A stretch of 64,000 nt of DNA from Anisus vortex (GCA_949126835.1 OX421502.1:37835282-37899281), one strand, 5' to 3'; shown: positions 21,525-44,326, numbered from the stretch's first letter. Translations and numbers: made by a program. Notes: generated from the sequence alone by a model not told the origin.

Positions 21525-21662
21525 AGAATGTCACTTGTGGATACGTCACATTTTATACATAATAATTCCGTCGCTTGTCAATATGCCACTAGTTGATATG
21601 TCAATGGTCAATATGTCACATTTTAAAAGTAATGATACTGTCGCTTGTCGATATGTCTATGG
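21525..21662. repeat. Inverted, diverged units of the 70-bp repeat
   Basis: gtcgcttgtcaatatgccac and tcaatatgtcacattttaaa are reverse-complement forms of the 70-bp unit. The two arrays flank about 250 bp and could form a long hairpin. Confidence 0.75.
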
Positions 21663-21739
21663 CAAGCCAAAGTTAGAGCAGCAAAAAATGGCTAAAACTT
21701 TATAATATAATAAATATAAGGAAAATGTGAAGAACAAAT

Positions 21740-22020
21740 AGTTTAAATGAGATGAATGCAAAATACAGTTTGTATGGACACAAAAAGAAGTACCTGGGAG
21801 TGCGCTCATTTGAATCAGTGGCGCCTTCTTTATGGAACAGTTGATCTCAGACACTGAGAGAATCTGGGACAAGAGAATCTTTTAAAAAGAGCTTAAAGAC
21901 CTTTCTCTTTGGCCAATACATCTGCCACTGCAAGTCACACCAAGAGCGCACTGAGCATGCTAACTTAATAGCATGGATAGAAGCGCTATAAGAAATGCCC
22001 ATTCTTATCTTATCTTAATC
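21740..22020 (+). mobile_element. CR1/L2-like LINE 3' end
   Basis: Reads KKKYLGVRSFESVAPSLWNS, a stop, then ESFKKSLKTFLFGQ. This is the familiar end of CR1/L2-type reverse transcriptases. A 3' UTR (gagcgcactgagcatgc, gatagaagcgctataag) and a simple tail (cttatcttatctta) follow. It is inactive because of the internal stop and 5' truncation. Confidence 0.7.
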
Positions 22021-23130
22021 CACTCTGTCTTTAGGGTTTTTAACTTAATCTCCCCAATAAAAATCCGTTAATTTGTGAACAATGGGACTATTTAGTGGGA
22101 CATGGCGACATCCCCCTCCCGCCTTCACTCCCGTTTGATTATATATCAGTGTTGTACCTCTCTCCCTTCCCCCCCCCTTATGTTTTAAATATATTTATTC
22201 TAAAGAATGGTTCTAATGAAAGTTTTGGGGATCCCCCGAACAAAAAATAGAACGCGCACTATTTCTGCATCTGAATGACGTCACTCTCCTCAAGTAAACA
22301 ATTGTCAAGGGAGCGACTTTGAAAGAAAAGTACCGATGAAATCAAGCCTTCCCTAAAGACAGACCTATTTGTATGCAAGGCTCTCAAGACTAACAACAAA
22401 ATGACGGAAAGGTGAGTCACATGACTGTGTCTTTAAATTATGGCAATTGGGAGTGGGTGCGGGGCGGGGTAGGGGAACAAAAGTTAGTGTACCAACATGA
22501 ATGGAGTTCATCATACTTGAATTGCATCAAAGACAAAACGAACAAGCCTTCCCGATCTTACGTCCATGGCGTAAATATGTTCAGGAGTGAATCAAACGGA
22601 GGAAAGTGGGGGGGGGGGGGCACTGCTCCAAGATTCTGTCCGATAAGGCGTGCCGTGTAACATAGGGTACGAACTCCGCAGCCACATGCAATTTATTACT
22701 TTACCCAAGTGCGGAATTCTCTTCGGATCATTATCATGGTGGCTCGCTCGTATATCTGCACTGTCGCCCGGTAGCACAAATCCCATACTACGGGTATGGG
22801 GGGGGGGCATCAGGGCACCAGGGCGGGTTGAGGCATGATTGTATCGCACATTGCTTCATGCTCATTGAGACTCCGGAGGCCCCCTCGGCGGTACAAAAGA
22901 GACTTTAACGCGCAGCAGAGGGGCTGTCCCCACATGCGGTTAGCCCACCGGTGTACACTCGATTCGAACGTACTGGTGGTTTCCACACTTCGCCGGCGAT
23001 GAGGTCCATTATTCATGGGTACAGAAGTGCGTGAAGTTCAACATCTCATGCTCCCCCCCCCCTTCTACCGTCGGCACACCAACAGACGATTTCAAGCTGT
23101 ACACAATTTACCATGGCTGATGTCTGTTAT
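22021..23130. other. Unassigned region, no gene recognised
   Basis: Contains C and G runs (22,170, 22,610, 22,800, 23,050) and a less AT-rich patch at 22,600-23,050. Open frames are short and on both strands, with no family or splice support. Confidence 0.5.
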
Positions 23131-23912
23131 CAGGTTAGACTTAAAAGTTTAGAAACTTTAGAGACTTTATAGACTTTATAGACTTTATAGACTTTATAGA
23201 CTTTAGAGACTTTAGAGACTTTAGTGACTTTAGAGACTTTAGAGACTTTTGTTTTTAGAAACTTTAAAGACTTTTGGGACTTTTTAGACTTTGGAGACTT
23301 TAGAGACTTTAGAGACATTATAGACTAGAGACTTTTGAGTCTTTGGAGACTTTAGAGACTTTAGAGACTTTAGAGACTTTAGAGACTTTAGAGACTAGAG
23401 ACTTTTGAGTCTTTGGAGACTTTAGAGACTTTAGAGACTTTAGAGATTTTAAGCACTTTAAGGACTTTAGAGACTTTTCAGACTTTAGAGTCCTTAGAGA
23501 CTTTAGAGACTTTAGAGACTTTTGTTTTTAGAAACTTTAAAGACTTTTGGGACTTTTTAGACTTTGGAGACTTTAGAGACTTTAGAGACATTATAGACTA
23601 GAGACTTTTGAGTCTTTGGAGACTTTAGAGACTTTAGAGACTTTAGAGACTTTAGAGACTTTAGAGACTAGAGACTTTTGAGTCTTTGGAGACTTTAGAG
23701 ACTTTAGAGACTTTAGAGACTAGAGACTTTTGAGTCTTTGGAGACTTTAGAGACTTTAGAGACTTTAGAGATTTTAAGCACTTTAAGGACTTTAGAGACT
23801 TTTCAGACTTTAGAGTCCTTAGAGACTTTAGAGACTTTAGAGACTTTAGAGACTTTAGACTTTAGAGACTTTAGACTTTAGAGACTTTAGACTTTAGAGA
23901 CTTTAGACTGGG
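23130..23912. repeat. 9-bp GACTTTAGA satellite with higher-order structure, tract 1
   Basis: Dense repeats of gactttaga. Longer blocks recur: ttttgggactttttagactt appears at about 23,271 and 23,545, and ttaagcactttaaggacttt at about 23,447 and 23,772. This indicates higher-order units of roughly 300 bp. Confidence 0.93.
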
Positions 23913-24624
23913 ATCTGTGCTTGGATGGACCAATATAGTTAGTTTCTTTTTGGTTAGGCCTCAGTTGTGTAGATTAGGGTCTCGGTTAGGATAGTTTTGA
24001 TGGTTTATTTTTGTTTGACTAGGACTACTAGGACTCACTAGGAGTGGTATTTTGTGGTATAGTTGTTTGGTATATAGGAGTTGGATCTAGGTTTGAGTAG
24101 TAGTTCTCTGTGGATTAGGTTGTTGTGAGTAATGCAGGATAGTTGTTAGACCTAGGTTGGTTGTTGATTTTTGGTATTAGTGTGTTAGGCTTAGTTGTTG
24201 TTTTGGCAGTTAGCTTAGTTGTTGTTTTGGCAGTTAGCGGTAGGTAGGAGAGAGACCAACATAGGTAGGGCCGACGGAGACGACGGCAGCAGTGGACGTC
24301 CTGTGACCATTGGGGCTGTGCAGCTAGCTGTGTGTTGGGCCAGACCCTGGCATTGGGACCTACACTTTGGTCACCAGGGTCCGGCATCCTGTAGCTGTTG
24401 GAGCCTGGAAGCTGGCGGTGTATGCTTGGGCCAGGCCTTGGCGTTGGGACCTCCATATGGGTCACCAGGGTCCTGGGCTCGGGCGACAGTGACGATGGCT
24501 GCTGCCGGAGAGATGCAACTGGGGCAAGTACCACCTTCTTGCCCCACCACCACCATGAGAGGTGTGCCGATCAAGGCCACCTGCCTGGTTTCCCTCGGCC
24601 AAGGGGGAGCCATGGATTGTCTGG

Positions 24625-24785
24625 ATGTGCCCTGGAGAGGCCAGTGTAGTGCCCTGGAGAGGCCAGTGTAGTGCCCTGGAGTGGCCAGTGTAGTGCCCTG
24701 GATGGGCTAGTGTAGTGCCCTGGATGGGCTAGTGTAGTGCCCTGGATGGGCTAGTGTATTGCCCTGGAGGGGCTAGTGTTGTGTC
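24625..24785. repeat. 22-bp tandem repeat, about 7 units
   Basis: Unit agtgtagtgccctggagagg with 22-bp spacing and variants ggatgggct. Confidence 0.85.
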
Positions 24786-25154
24786 CAAGAGTGGACAGAT
24801 GGACCAAAGAAGTGTTTTTCATTCAGACGCCAGGAATTGGATGCTTTCAGACGTTCTGACCTGGGCCTACCAGAGGAATTTTGCCATGTTGTGTTTTGTT
24901 TCGTCATACATTTTTTTGTCACCACCTGTAAATATATTTACTGCTTTTTTTTGTGAACCTCTTCTTTTTTTCCTATGTTCATATGTAAATAATGCAACCG
25001 TTGTTGTCAACACACCCTTGATTATTGAATTTATTGTGTGTTGACCTATTGTTTTTTTCATGACCAGAATAATTTTTTAATTTTACATGCAGTATTTTTA
25101 TTTTATAAACTGTTCAAATAGGTCAATGTTTTTTTGTCTCTCTTGTGAGAGGTG

Positions 25155-25500
25155 TACATTTTTTTCATCTAAGTTCTTTGTGAACTGGCGGTGTAGTTCA
25201 TGTGGGACTAACATCGTTGGTTCTGGTCAAAATAATTTTTTTCTTGTCCGCACCAGATGCGGAATGAGGAAACAAAATGTAATAATTTTTATGTTTTTTT
25301 ATAGCATGATTTCTGATGTATGTTTTATTGTTCTTTGTGAACTGGCAGTATTGTTCTTGGGGAACGGCAGCTGTTCGTTCTTGTCAAAATAAGATATTTT
25401 TTCTTGTCCACACCAGTTGCGGACTGAGGAAGCAAATTGTTATAATTTACTGTTTTTATGTATTATTATGCCAGGATTTCTTATGTGGTTTGATTTCCGT
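25155..25500. repeat. Direct duplication of about 165 bp
   Basis: gttctttgtgaactggc ... ttcttgtcc.caccag.tgcgg recurs at about 25,170 and 25,332 with moderate divergence. Confidence 0.7.
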
Positions 25501-26740
25501 TTTTTTTATGGTATATTAATTGGCTGCCAGGTTGTGAGATAACATGAGTGAGCGTATGTGTTTTTAATGATGCATTTCTTTTCACCGAGACTTTTTGTAT
25601 GTCATTGTGAAGTCGTCAAGGCTCACTTTGGGCATTGTGGTTGCCACCCTATGTTTTTGTTCATAAATTGCAGAAGAGTGCCTTCAGTGGCGTCTGTTTA
25701 TTTACTGACGTGGATTTTTTTTGTGGATATTCTAGGAATGTCTGGCTTAGGGATGGGTAATCAGGAGTCTTTTGTTGATTGGTCTTGTAGCATTGTGGAA
25801 TGCTTAACATCTTTGTATGGGGTATGTGTTTTATCGAGGACGATAAAAAAATTTGGGCGGCGTGTATGTAGACAGGTGGTCTACAAGTTGTTTTTGTACT
25901 GTTCTCATTATATTTTCTTTTAGTTTCATAACAAAGCACAGTTAAGTTTTTAACTAATTATACTGGAGCGCTTTTTCAGGTTGTTTGAATCCGATTGGCT
26001 GCGGGTCAATAAATTTTATTGGTCAGTGATAGTGTTTGGGTCGCCCTATTTAATCTCCCTTCCGGTTAGTTGTTGGCCCTCTATGGGTGGTGATCGTTGA
26101 AAATGGCATACTAGTCTCTGTCGGATAAAACCTACCTTGTTGGTCTCGTGTTATATGTTGGTTTTAAATTAGTCTCTGGTTATATATTATTTTTAAGTTA
26201 GATGTTAGAAATTGCTAGGTCTCTTGTATATATTATCTTAGTTAGATATTAGATAGTGTGTTAAATGATGAGAAGATTTGAATTATGATTTTGTAGTAGG
26301 CGAGTTAAGAGTTGGTAGGGATTGTGATTTATTTAGTTAGAAATGGCGCTGGTAGACGATGGATTTATTTAGTTGTTGTTGATAGTGATGGTTAGGGCTT
26401 ATATTTTGAATAACTTGTGTATTATGAAAAATTTATTTGTTCCCTTGATAGATAGATACATTGTTGTAGTGTACGTTGTTTATGTTTGTTTATTTGTCGT
26501 TTGCTGTTCTGTGTATAGTCTAGTATTTAGTATAGTTAGCTAGTAATTGTAGTTTTTTAGTATTGGTTCATCCAGGTAGCTAATCCTACCTGCCTACCAC
26601 AATATAGGTATGCACAGATATACCCGTCCCCTCCCCTTGTATATAAATGTAAATAGATGTATATTAATTTAATATTGTGTGTTATATAATTCAATAACAC
26701 ACACACACTCTAAATTTACACTCAGTTAATTCCCCCCCTT

Positions 26741-27650
26741 ACATTTAGACTTTAGACTTTAGAGACTTTAGAGACTTTAGAGACTAGAGACTTTAGACTT
26801 TAGAGACTTTAGAGACTATAGAGACTTTAGAGTCTTTAGAGACTTTAGAGACTTTAGACTTTAGAGACGTTAGACGTTAGACTTTTGGGACTTTTTAGAC
26901 TTTGGAGACTTTAGAGACTTTAGAGACATTATAGACTAGAGACTTTTGAGTCTTTGGAGACTTTAGAGACTTTAGAGACTTTAGAGACTTTAGAGACTAG
27001 AGACTTTTGAATCTTTGGAGACTTTAGAGACTTTAGAGACTTTAGAGATTTTAAGCACTTTAAGGACTTTAGAGACTTTTCAGACTTTAGAGTCCTTAGA
27101 GACTTTAGAGACTTTAGAGACTTTAGAGACTTTAGACTTTAGAGACTTTAGACTTTAGAGACTTTAGACTTTAGAGACTTTAGACTTTAGACTTTAGACT
27201 TTAGAGACTTTAGAGACTTTAGAGACTTTAGAGACTAGAGACTTTAGACTTTAGAGACTTTAGAGACTATAGAGACTTTAGAGTCTTTAGAGACTTTAGA
27301 GACTTTAGACTTTAGAGACGTTAGACGTTAGACTTTAGACTTTAGAGACTTTAAAGACTTTAGAGACTTTAGAGACTTTAGACTTTAGAGACTTTAGAGA
27401 CTTTAGAGACTTTAGAGACTTTAGAGACTTTAGAGACTTTAGAGACTTTAGACTTTAGAGACTTTAGACTTTAGAGACTTTAGACTTTAGAGACTTTAGA
27501 CTTTAGAGACTTTAGACTTTAGAGACTTTAGACTTTAGTTTTTAGAGACTTTAGAGACTTTGGAGACATTATAGACTTTAGAGACTTTAGAGACATTATA
27601 GACTTTAGAGACTTAAGAGACTTTAGAGACTATAGACTTTAGACCTATGA
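26741..27650. repeat. 9-bp GACTTTAGA satellite, tract 2
   Basis: Same satellite as 23,130-23,912, including the same longer blocks (ttttgggactttttagactt near 26,882; ttaagcactttaaggacttt near 27,051). The 2.8-kb segment therefore interrupts one array, or the array was duplicated around it. Confidence 0.93.
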
Positions 27651-27789
27651 CTAACTTTTAAAAAAAAAGCTATTCAGTTTATCATATACTAGACTTCAGG
27701 GGATTAATGGATTTTTATTTTATTTACTTTAGCTTTTAAATATTTTTTAGGTACAAATATTGCCGAATGTATAAAATAAAACTGTGTTT

Positions 27790-28045
27790 AGATGGGGCAC
27801 TGTAGCCTCCGGCAGCGTGTTCGTCTGGCGATCCGAAGGTTCAGGGTTCGAATCCTGGTGCAGGCTAGGATTTTTTTGCCCGGGACGATGTTGCCCGTGA
27901 GTCTACCCAGCTCTGATGGGTACCCGACAAAAGTTGGGGTAAATTTAAGGCGGCTGGGTATGCCGTGGCCACAGAAACTGGTGAACACTGCTTCACCAGC
28001 CCTATGATAAGTTTGGACCCACGGGATTCTTTACTTTACCTAAGG
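27790..28045 (+). mobile_element. tRNA-derived SINE
   Basis: Head with tRNA-like A and B boxes (gggttcgaatcc at about 27,846), then the body gtctacccagctctgatggg, aggcggctgggtatgccgtg, gaaactggtgaacactgctt, and end ttctttactttacc. Nearly full length. Confidence 0.85.
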
Positions 28046-28950
28046 TAATTCATTCTTAATTCATTCTGTATTTTTAAGACCATTTTTTTTTTCTATAAGG
28101 AATTTAAACTATCAACTTGTTCATTTTAATACCAGCTTTTAATTTTTTTTTTATTCAGACAAATTCAATGAGTTTTCAAAATAATGTTTATTAAAACTCT
28201 CTTCAGGAACGCCAGTTTGACTGATCGGTTCAAACAGACTATATCGGATTTGACTAACTTTTCTTTAACGAATAGGTAATATCTTCATTTAGAACGCTAA
28301 TAAGGATTCATAATTTTAAAATTAATGTACCTCCCTTAAACATGTTTAGACCCATAATATTTTATTTTATATTAAGTATTATATACAAACCAGAATTTCT
28401 AATGCATTCAGCGTGCCCAACCAGAATTTTTAACGCATTCAGCGTGCCAAATGCCCAAACGTTTAACTTGACTGGCTTCTTTTGAGGTATCACCGTGCCA
28501 TTGGCCAAGTCTGGCACGCGTGCCGTGGGTTGCAGACTCCTGATCTATACAATTGTATACAAATAATCTCGACGCCAAAATTAAATATACATTTTAAAAA
28601 GTTCGAATTACATTTTATCGAAACAATTCTAATTACACTGTGTAACACTGTGTGGTTTCTGTCATTTGGTGTGTATATCAATTGCGATCAATGGTATCAT
28701 TCGGTCAGCTATTGAACAATTGAAAATCTTTTACCCAGAATATTTGGAGACACCCGTCACACAAAGAAAAACGACAAACCCTCAAAGCGGACTTGTGAAT
28801 TGCACGGCGACCTGAGCTCCTCAGATGAGGTATTTCACCGCCCTATTTCCCGATTCCAACATTGCCGTTGTCATAATATAGATTTACATGTATTAAAATC
28901 AACAAAACAATTATACAACACATTTGTTTTTAATGTGGCGTTATCACATC
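28046..28950. other. Spacer with an eroded hAT MITE
   Basis: 28,420-28,545 has MITE-family pieces (attcagcgtgcc, aagtctggcacgcgtgcc, gggttgcagactcctgat). The rest is AT-rich with no gene seen. Confidence 0.5.
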
Positions 28951-28954
28951 AAAT

Positions 28955-29110
28955 GAGAGGCCGGCTGGTCCTCCGAACTGTCAACCGACACGTCGCGGGT
29001 TGTATTATACCAGCCGAGGACCTATCCTTGCCGCCCTGCAGGAGTTTTTGGGCCTAGTGGACGAAATAATCTTCCATCTAGAAGAAACGTCTGTAAAACT
29101 TATAAGAAAA
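28955..29110 (+). mobile_element. Second tRNA-like SINE family
   Basis: gccggctggtcctccgaact, gtcaaccgacacgtcgcggg and a tail gaaataatcttccatctaga are shared with about 6,190-6,260 and 41,690-41,800. The tRNA-like head differs from the main SINE. Confidence 0.55.
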
Positions 29111-29204
29111 AAAATAATTTTTGACCTCTCTCCCTCCTAGGCTCGTGACTTCATTTATGGACGGCTTCCTAGGCTGAAATATTTGTACCAATCCATTCAC
29201 ATTT

Positions 29205-29485
29205 TAGATTGGGCATGGTAGCCGAGCGGTAGCGCGTTTTACTGGCGTTGCGAAGGTCCTTGGTTCGAATCCTGGTGGAGGCTAAGATTTGTTCCCAGGA
29301 CTTGAGGGTGTCCCTGAGTCTACCCAGCTCTGATGGGTGCCTGACATTATTTGGGGTAAAGTAAAGGCGGCTGAGCAATGTGCTGGCCACACATTCCCTA
29401 GTATGCCGCGACCACAGAAATTGGTGAACGTTGCTTCAACAGCCCCATGATCAGTTTGGTCTAAAGGGTACTTTACTTTACTATA
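29205..29485 (+). mobile_element. tRNA-derived SINE, full-length copy
   Basis: tRNA-like head with A box (tagccgagcggtagcgcg) and B box (ggttcgaatcc at about 29,262). The body carries caggacttgagggtgtccct, tgatgggtgcctgacattat and gaaattggtgaacgttgctt, and the end is gggtactttactttacta. The best reference copy in the window. Confidence 0.88.
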
Positions 29486-29689
29486 CACAGTTTAGGGGGA
29501 AAATTATGTTTTTGAAGTTTAATAAGTAAACACTTTTGTTATTTATTTGCTATATTATGCACTCTCTAATCTCTAATCTCTAATCTCTAATCCAAGCTTT
29601 TTAAGAAAAGTTTTATCAGAGGGTCAAGGACGGATTATGAAAACCAACAAGGAAATGCAGAGCGCAAAAGAACAATTTCTTCTACAGTT

Positions 29690-30135
29690 TATCGTTGATT
29701 ATAATGCCTCCTATTTCACCCTACCCTTCCCGAGTGCCAGTCGCTCTGTCTGTAAGAAGCAGCTGCACAGACCAGCCGGATTACCTTCGCTCCTGTCTTG
29801 AGCTCTACACCCCCCAATCCCGCCCAATTCGCTCGTCTTCTGACGCACTGACTCTTCGGATCCCTCGCGCGAAGCTAGTGTCCGCTGGCCAACCTGCATT
29901 CTCCTACCCGGGCCCGTTCGCCTGGTATCCCCTCCCACTCCAGCTTCGCCAGAGCCCTAGCTTCGACACCTTCAGGAGCCGGCTGAAGACTCACCTATTC
30001 CAGTAGCGTACACAGACCTATATACATTTTCGTCTGCTCTTCGTTGTTTATACTCTGTATGTAACTGTTGTCAGCGCATAGAACTGTCCTCAGCGGTATA
30101 TGCGCTATATAAGCGTCATTATTATTATTATTAAT
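29690..30135 (+). mobile_element. CR1/L2-like LINE 3' end
   Basis: An open frame to TAG at about 30,006 encodes the C-terminus of a non-LTR reverse transcriptase (LRSCLELYTPQSRPIRSSSD, then SFDTFRSRLKTHLFQ). The 3' UTR ends tatgcgctatataagcgtc and an (ATT)n tail, the usual form for CR1/L2 elements. It is 5' truncated. Its higher GC than the flanks suggests a younger insertion. Confidence 0.78.
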
Positions 30136-30639
30136 ATGCTTTCATCATTTGATTTCTTTTCATTCTGAAAACGAGGACGAGGCTAAGGAGAAGTTTGGTG
30201 AGTACTCGAAATAAGAATAGGGAGATTACAGTCATAATATATAGGTGTGTCCTTGTAACTTGTGTGTGTGTGTGAACATGGGGGGGGGGGTGAAAGTGGG
30301 ACTTTGTTGAAGGCGCTTGTCGCCCCCCCCCCTCCCCTTCACCCCTTGGAATTATATATATATAAAGCTGCGATACTAAAGTGTATTGTCCCACACACCT
30401 GGAAATGTTTTATTTTTATATTGACATGCTTTGACAAAGTTGGTCAAATCGGGAAATAGCAAGTATCACCTTCCATTGTCCGACCAATGCCCGATCTTTT
30501 CTTGATTACGGAACATGGCCAGCAAGTTTTCGAAATGGCCAGGGGCGGTCGGCCAAAGTCGTAATAAGAAGGTCATAAGCAGATTTTGTGTGGGTTTATA
30601 CCGTAATTATCACATTGTCATGAAACAAGTAAAATCGCG
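30136..30639. other. Spacer with G/C homopolymer runs
   Basis: G run near 30,281 and C run near 30,322. No gene or element identified. Confidence 0.5.
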
Positions 30640-32110
30640 CAGGATATCAAGATTGTAATGGGAGATTTAAATGCAAAGGTTGGCAAAGAAAAAATTGAAA
30701 CATCGTTCGTCCTTTTGGCCTGGGAGAGATAAATAGCCGTGGTGAAAGATTATAAGAATGGTGCAAAGACATATCCTCTTTATATCAAATACATGGTTCC
30801 AGAACCACCCAAGAAGACGATGGACATGGAGACAGAACAAGAAACCAAATCGACTACATATTGATTCAACACCGTTTCAGAAATGCTGTAAGGTCATCAA
30901 AATCAATGCCAGGAGCAGACTGTGACAGTGATCATATCCCAGACATATGTAATTTAAAACTAAAACTAAAACAACTCAAAAAAAAATAAAAATAAAACCC
31001 AAACTTGAAACTAACCTTCTAAAAACAGATGATAATTTGAAAGGAAAGTTTACAATAGCTGTAAAAAATAAATTTGCAGCACTTGAAAACTTATGCAAAG
31101 TGGAAGAGAGATGGCAGGAATTCAATAGATGCATCGTGATGGCGATTGAAGAAAATTTATAAAAACAAAACAGAAAACAACACAAGAAATGGATCACGAC
31201 AGAAATTTTTGAACTCATGGAACATAGAAGACTGGCAAAAATAGACGATAAGAAATATCGAGTACTAAATAAAGAAGTCAAGAAAAAATGCAATGAAGCT
31301 AAAGAAAAGCTGCCATAAGATATGAAGGGGAGTTAAGTGCATTCAAACCAATAAAGAGAGGAGTAAGACAGGGATGTGTTTCATCACCAGACCTCTTCAA
31401 CAGCTACAGTGAAATAATACTCCGGAATAATGAACACCTAGATGGTATTAATGTTGGAGGAAAGAATATAAATAATCTGAGATACGCAGACGACACAGTA
31501 CTAATAGCAGAATCAGAAAGTGCCCTGCAAACTATTCTAAATAAGGTGATAGAATAGAGCCGACTTGAAGGATTAACACTCAATCTCAGTAAGACCGAAA
31601 TAATGATAATCTCTAAGAACCACAACCTCCAGGATGCTATATATCCAGTGAAGGCGAAAACATCAAGCAAATCAGTTCTTTTCAGTATCTAGGCTATACA
31701 ATAACACAGAAAGGCAAATGCAACAAAGAAATAAAGAGAAGAATCGCAATATCTAAAAACAGCTTCATGAGCTTAAGCAGTATCATATAAAAAAACACAG
31801 GAATATCAGAATATGTACCAAAATGCGCTTACCGAAGGGGTATGTTTGGACTGTTCTTCTATATGGGTGTGACTGTTGGACTATTGATAATGAAACAAGG
31901 AAAAGATTGGAGGTAGTAGAAGTGTGGTTTCTAAGAAGGATGATGAGAATATCATGGACTGAAAAGAAATCTAATGCAGAGGTGTTGAAAACAGCATGTA
32001 CCTCAAGAGAACTCATTAACACCAGTAGAAACAGACTAAGACACATTTATAGCTAACAACAGGAAAGAATGGAGAGTCATGACCGCCGATGTCTGCTCCA
32101 GACCTGGCAC
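30640..32110 (+). mobile_element. Broken non-LTR retrotransposon (endonuclease and reverse transcriptase)
   Basis: 30,640-30,960 encodes part of an APE-type endonuclease: IVMGDLNAKVG, then NQIDYILIQHRFRNAV and GADCDSDH. 31,000-31,310 matches the linker. At about 31,317 the sequence jumps into the reverse transcriptase (PIKRGVRQGCVSSPDLFN, then NLRYADDTVLIAES with the YADD active-site box). It ends with the post-RT region (LYGCDCWTIDNETRKRLEVV). The RT fingers are deleted and several stops and frameshifts occur, so it is dead. It lies directly upstream of kinase exon 1 of block 2. Confidence 0.8.
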
Positions 32111-32331
32111 CTAAAGCAGAAGAATAATTATCACATTAGGCTTATATTGAAACTGTATTGCTTTTGCTACAATAAACTTAGTTAAACTTATAACAGCAAC
32201 ATTATATAATATATTGCTTTAAACAGTTTAGTTTGGAGAAAGTGTTGACTTTTATTAAAAATGTATTACACTAAAGTCTTGATACGAATGTTCTATTTAT
32301 ATGATCCAAACCAGATGTCTCAAAACTAAAT

Positions 32332-42577
<10,246 letters not shown>

Positions 42578-42709
42578 ACTCTGGAAAGAATGTAAAATGT
42601 TCTGAGTTATTTCCGAAAGGACTAGACAGTTTAAAATTTAAGGCACCAGAATTGTGTTTATCTTACAGTGGTTTAGATTAAAATATTGTATTAGTGTTTA
42701 GTAGCTTTC

Positions 42710-42715
42710 AATAAA
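42710..42715 (+). promoter_or_regulatory. Polyadenylation signal, kinase block 2
   Basis: AATAAA, 132 bp after the stop, conserved with 9,613-9,618. Confidence 0.65.
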
Positions 42716-42719
42716 TGAA

Positions 42720-43872
42720 AACTTTTTTTTAGAAAGAGTTAGGCCTACTCGTTGCCAATAGGTCGCACTTGATGCAATGTCAAGGTTCATAGGTTATGCT
42801 AAACATTCACTTGGAATCTAAAAAGATATTACCTTGCTCAGCTGCAAGTCTTGAGAATTGACAGACCAGAAATAATTTTGGGTTAATTCCTACAACTTGA
42901 ACTGCTCTGAATTTCAGTTTCCTAGAAGATATTATTCCACATTGTCTGTGGTATATAAATATTCGATTAATTAAACCACCTACAAAAAATTCTCTTTATG
43001 CTGTGTGTGTTATTTGTATGAAATATTTTATAATTTTAAATTGTTTAATTAAAATGTAGGCCTATTGTTCATATTAGAAAATTAAATTTGTACTACATTT
43101 TATATTGACTATTTCTACAAAATAATGATTAGGCCTATATATATAATGAAGGAAAACAAAGTATTGTTATTAGGCCCCTTTATATGTTGAAACTTTATTC
43201 CATCAAAACATTGTCTATGACATGATAATAGTAATATATAAAGTTGGAAAAATAATAAACTTACAGCAATTAACATATCAAATAACAAAACAACATAAAC
43301 CTAAAATTTCTTTAACATTGCAATATTAATAACAGAACTGTGTAGGAAAAAAAATATGTAAATTAATGCAATCTGGATCTCATTAGTTTTCATGAATTAA
43401 ATGACAAAATTTTAACAAAACTACTCTAAATGTCAATAGGTTTTAAATTTTAACTATTAAAAAAAAAACCTGCACACACTGTATCTAAATCTTGTTCAAT
43501 TTTAAATCGGCCGAGCCATGGGTTGAGTTGGCAAGCTCGAAGTCTGGCCCATACCACGTGATCCTACTAGGCTCTGGGCAGCTGCCAACGCTGCATATTC
43601 GGGGTCAGTCACTGAACCTAAGGTAGGAGAGAAATTCAACTTTAACACTTGCATATCCAAAGAACATTATTGCATCATTAGTCCCATATTTCTGTTTCCA
43701 ATCAACAACACTAAAATTGTGTACTGACAACCACATAAAAAAAAATGATTAAATCAGATTTTAACACAAAATATCGGTATAACTTCTACTTGAAAAACTT
43801 GCTCTTTCAAAATTGATTTGGAATAAACTAAATGACTATAACAAGAAAACCGTAAAAACGAAGTTTTTATTA
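42720..43872. other. Intergenic region of block 2
   Basis: Aligns with 9,620-10,300 up to about 43,385 (gcaatctggatctcattag), then departs. The exon equivalent to paralogue A is absent here. No gene seen. Confidence 0.6.
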
Positions 43873-44326
43873 TACTCCCTTTATTTGCAAACTAAGTTTA
43901 CCATCATGTAATTAAATAATTGATTGACTACTGCAAATGAAACGTACAGAAAAAAATATCTGTGTCGCAAATCTCAAAAATATCTCCTTACTCCGTATGA
44001 ATTGTTCTAAAAATAATCTTAGCGCATAATTTTTTTTCTCTACCTTTGCGCCGAAAAACTATAAAAGTTACACAGGCATTTTTAACTCGAAATCAATATA
44101 TTTCTTATACTTTCCTTTTAAGAACTAAATATTGTCATAAGTGTAGTATTATTAAGTTGTTTTAACTGAAAATTTGATAGGATGTATTGTTAGGCGCCAC
44201 AAATTTGCTGTCCAAATTTCCGCTCGATCGGACCACGGGAAGAGGTCGAAAAATCGAAGCCAATTTTTGCACCCACGACGATTGCAGACAGACAGACAGA
44301 AAATGCAACTTAAAATAAAGGAAGTA
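43873..44326. mobile_element. TIR element, about 454 bp (tactccctttatt family), copy 1
   Basis: Ends tactccctttatt and aataaaggaagta are inverted with one mismatch. A second copy in reverse orientation lies at 52,080-52,553, with perfect tactccctttattt/aataaagggagta ends. Inner parts match between copies (cttttaagaactaaat, cgaaaaatcgaagc). Probably a non-autonomous DNA transposon with TA ends; no transposase. Confidence 0.65.

Larger units (their letters stand above)
23913..26740. other. Unclassified 2.8-kb segment between two tracts of one satellite
   Basis: Sequence unlike the satellite on both sides, with GT-rich and T-rich parts. Near 25,995-26,075 it has CCAAT-like boxes in reverse (gattggctg, attggtc) and a TATA-like ctatttaatc, then a T-rich leader, which resembles an LTR or promoter. 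Open frames of 139-150 codons at 24.1-24.7 kb overlap on both strands and show no family I recognise. It may be a degraded retroelement inserted in the satellite. No terminal repeats were confirmed. Confidence 0.35.

Noticed and set aside
24115..24671. Overlapping frames of 139-150 codons as a gene
   Set aside because: Open on both strands, low-complexity Gly/Ala/Pro-rich, no family motifs, and running into a 22-bp repeat.
29205..29280. Functional tRNA gene
   Set aside because: It has A and B boxes but continues into a repeated SINE body found at several other sites, and the head does not fold as a normal cloverleaf with a clear anticodon.
29565..29595. Telomere-like repeat (ctctaat)n
   Set aside because: Only about four units, the wrong motif for the usual animal telomere (ttaggg), and in the middle of a SINE/LINE region.
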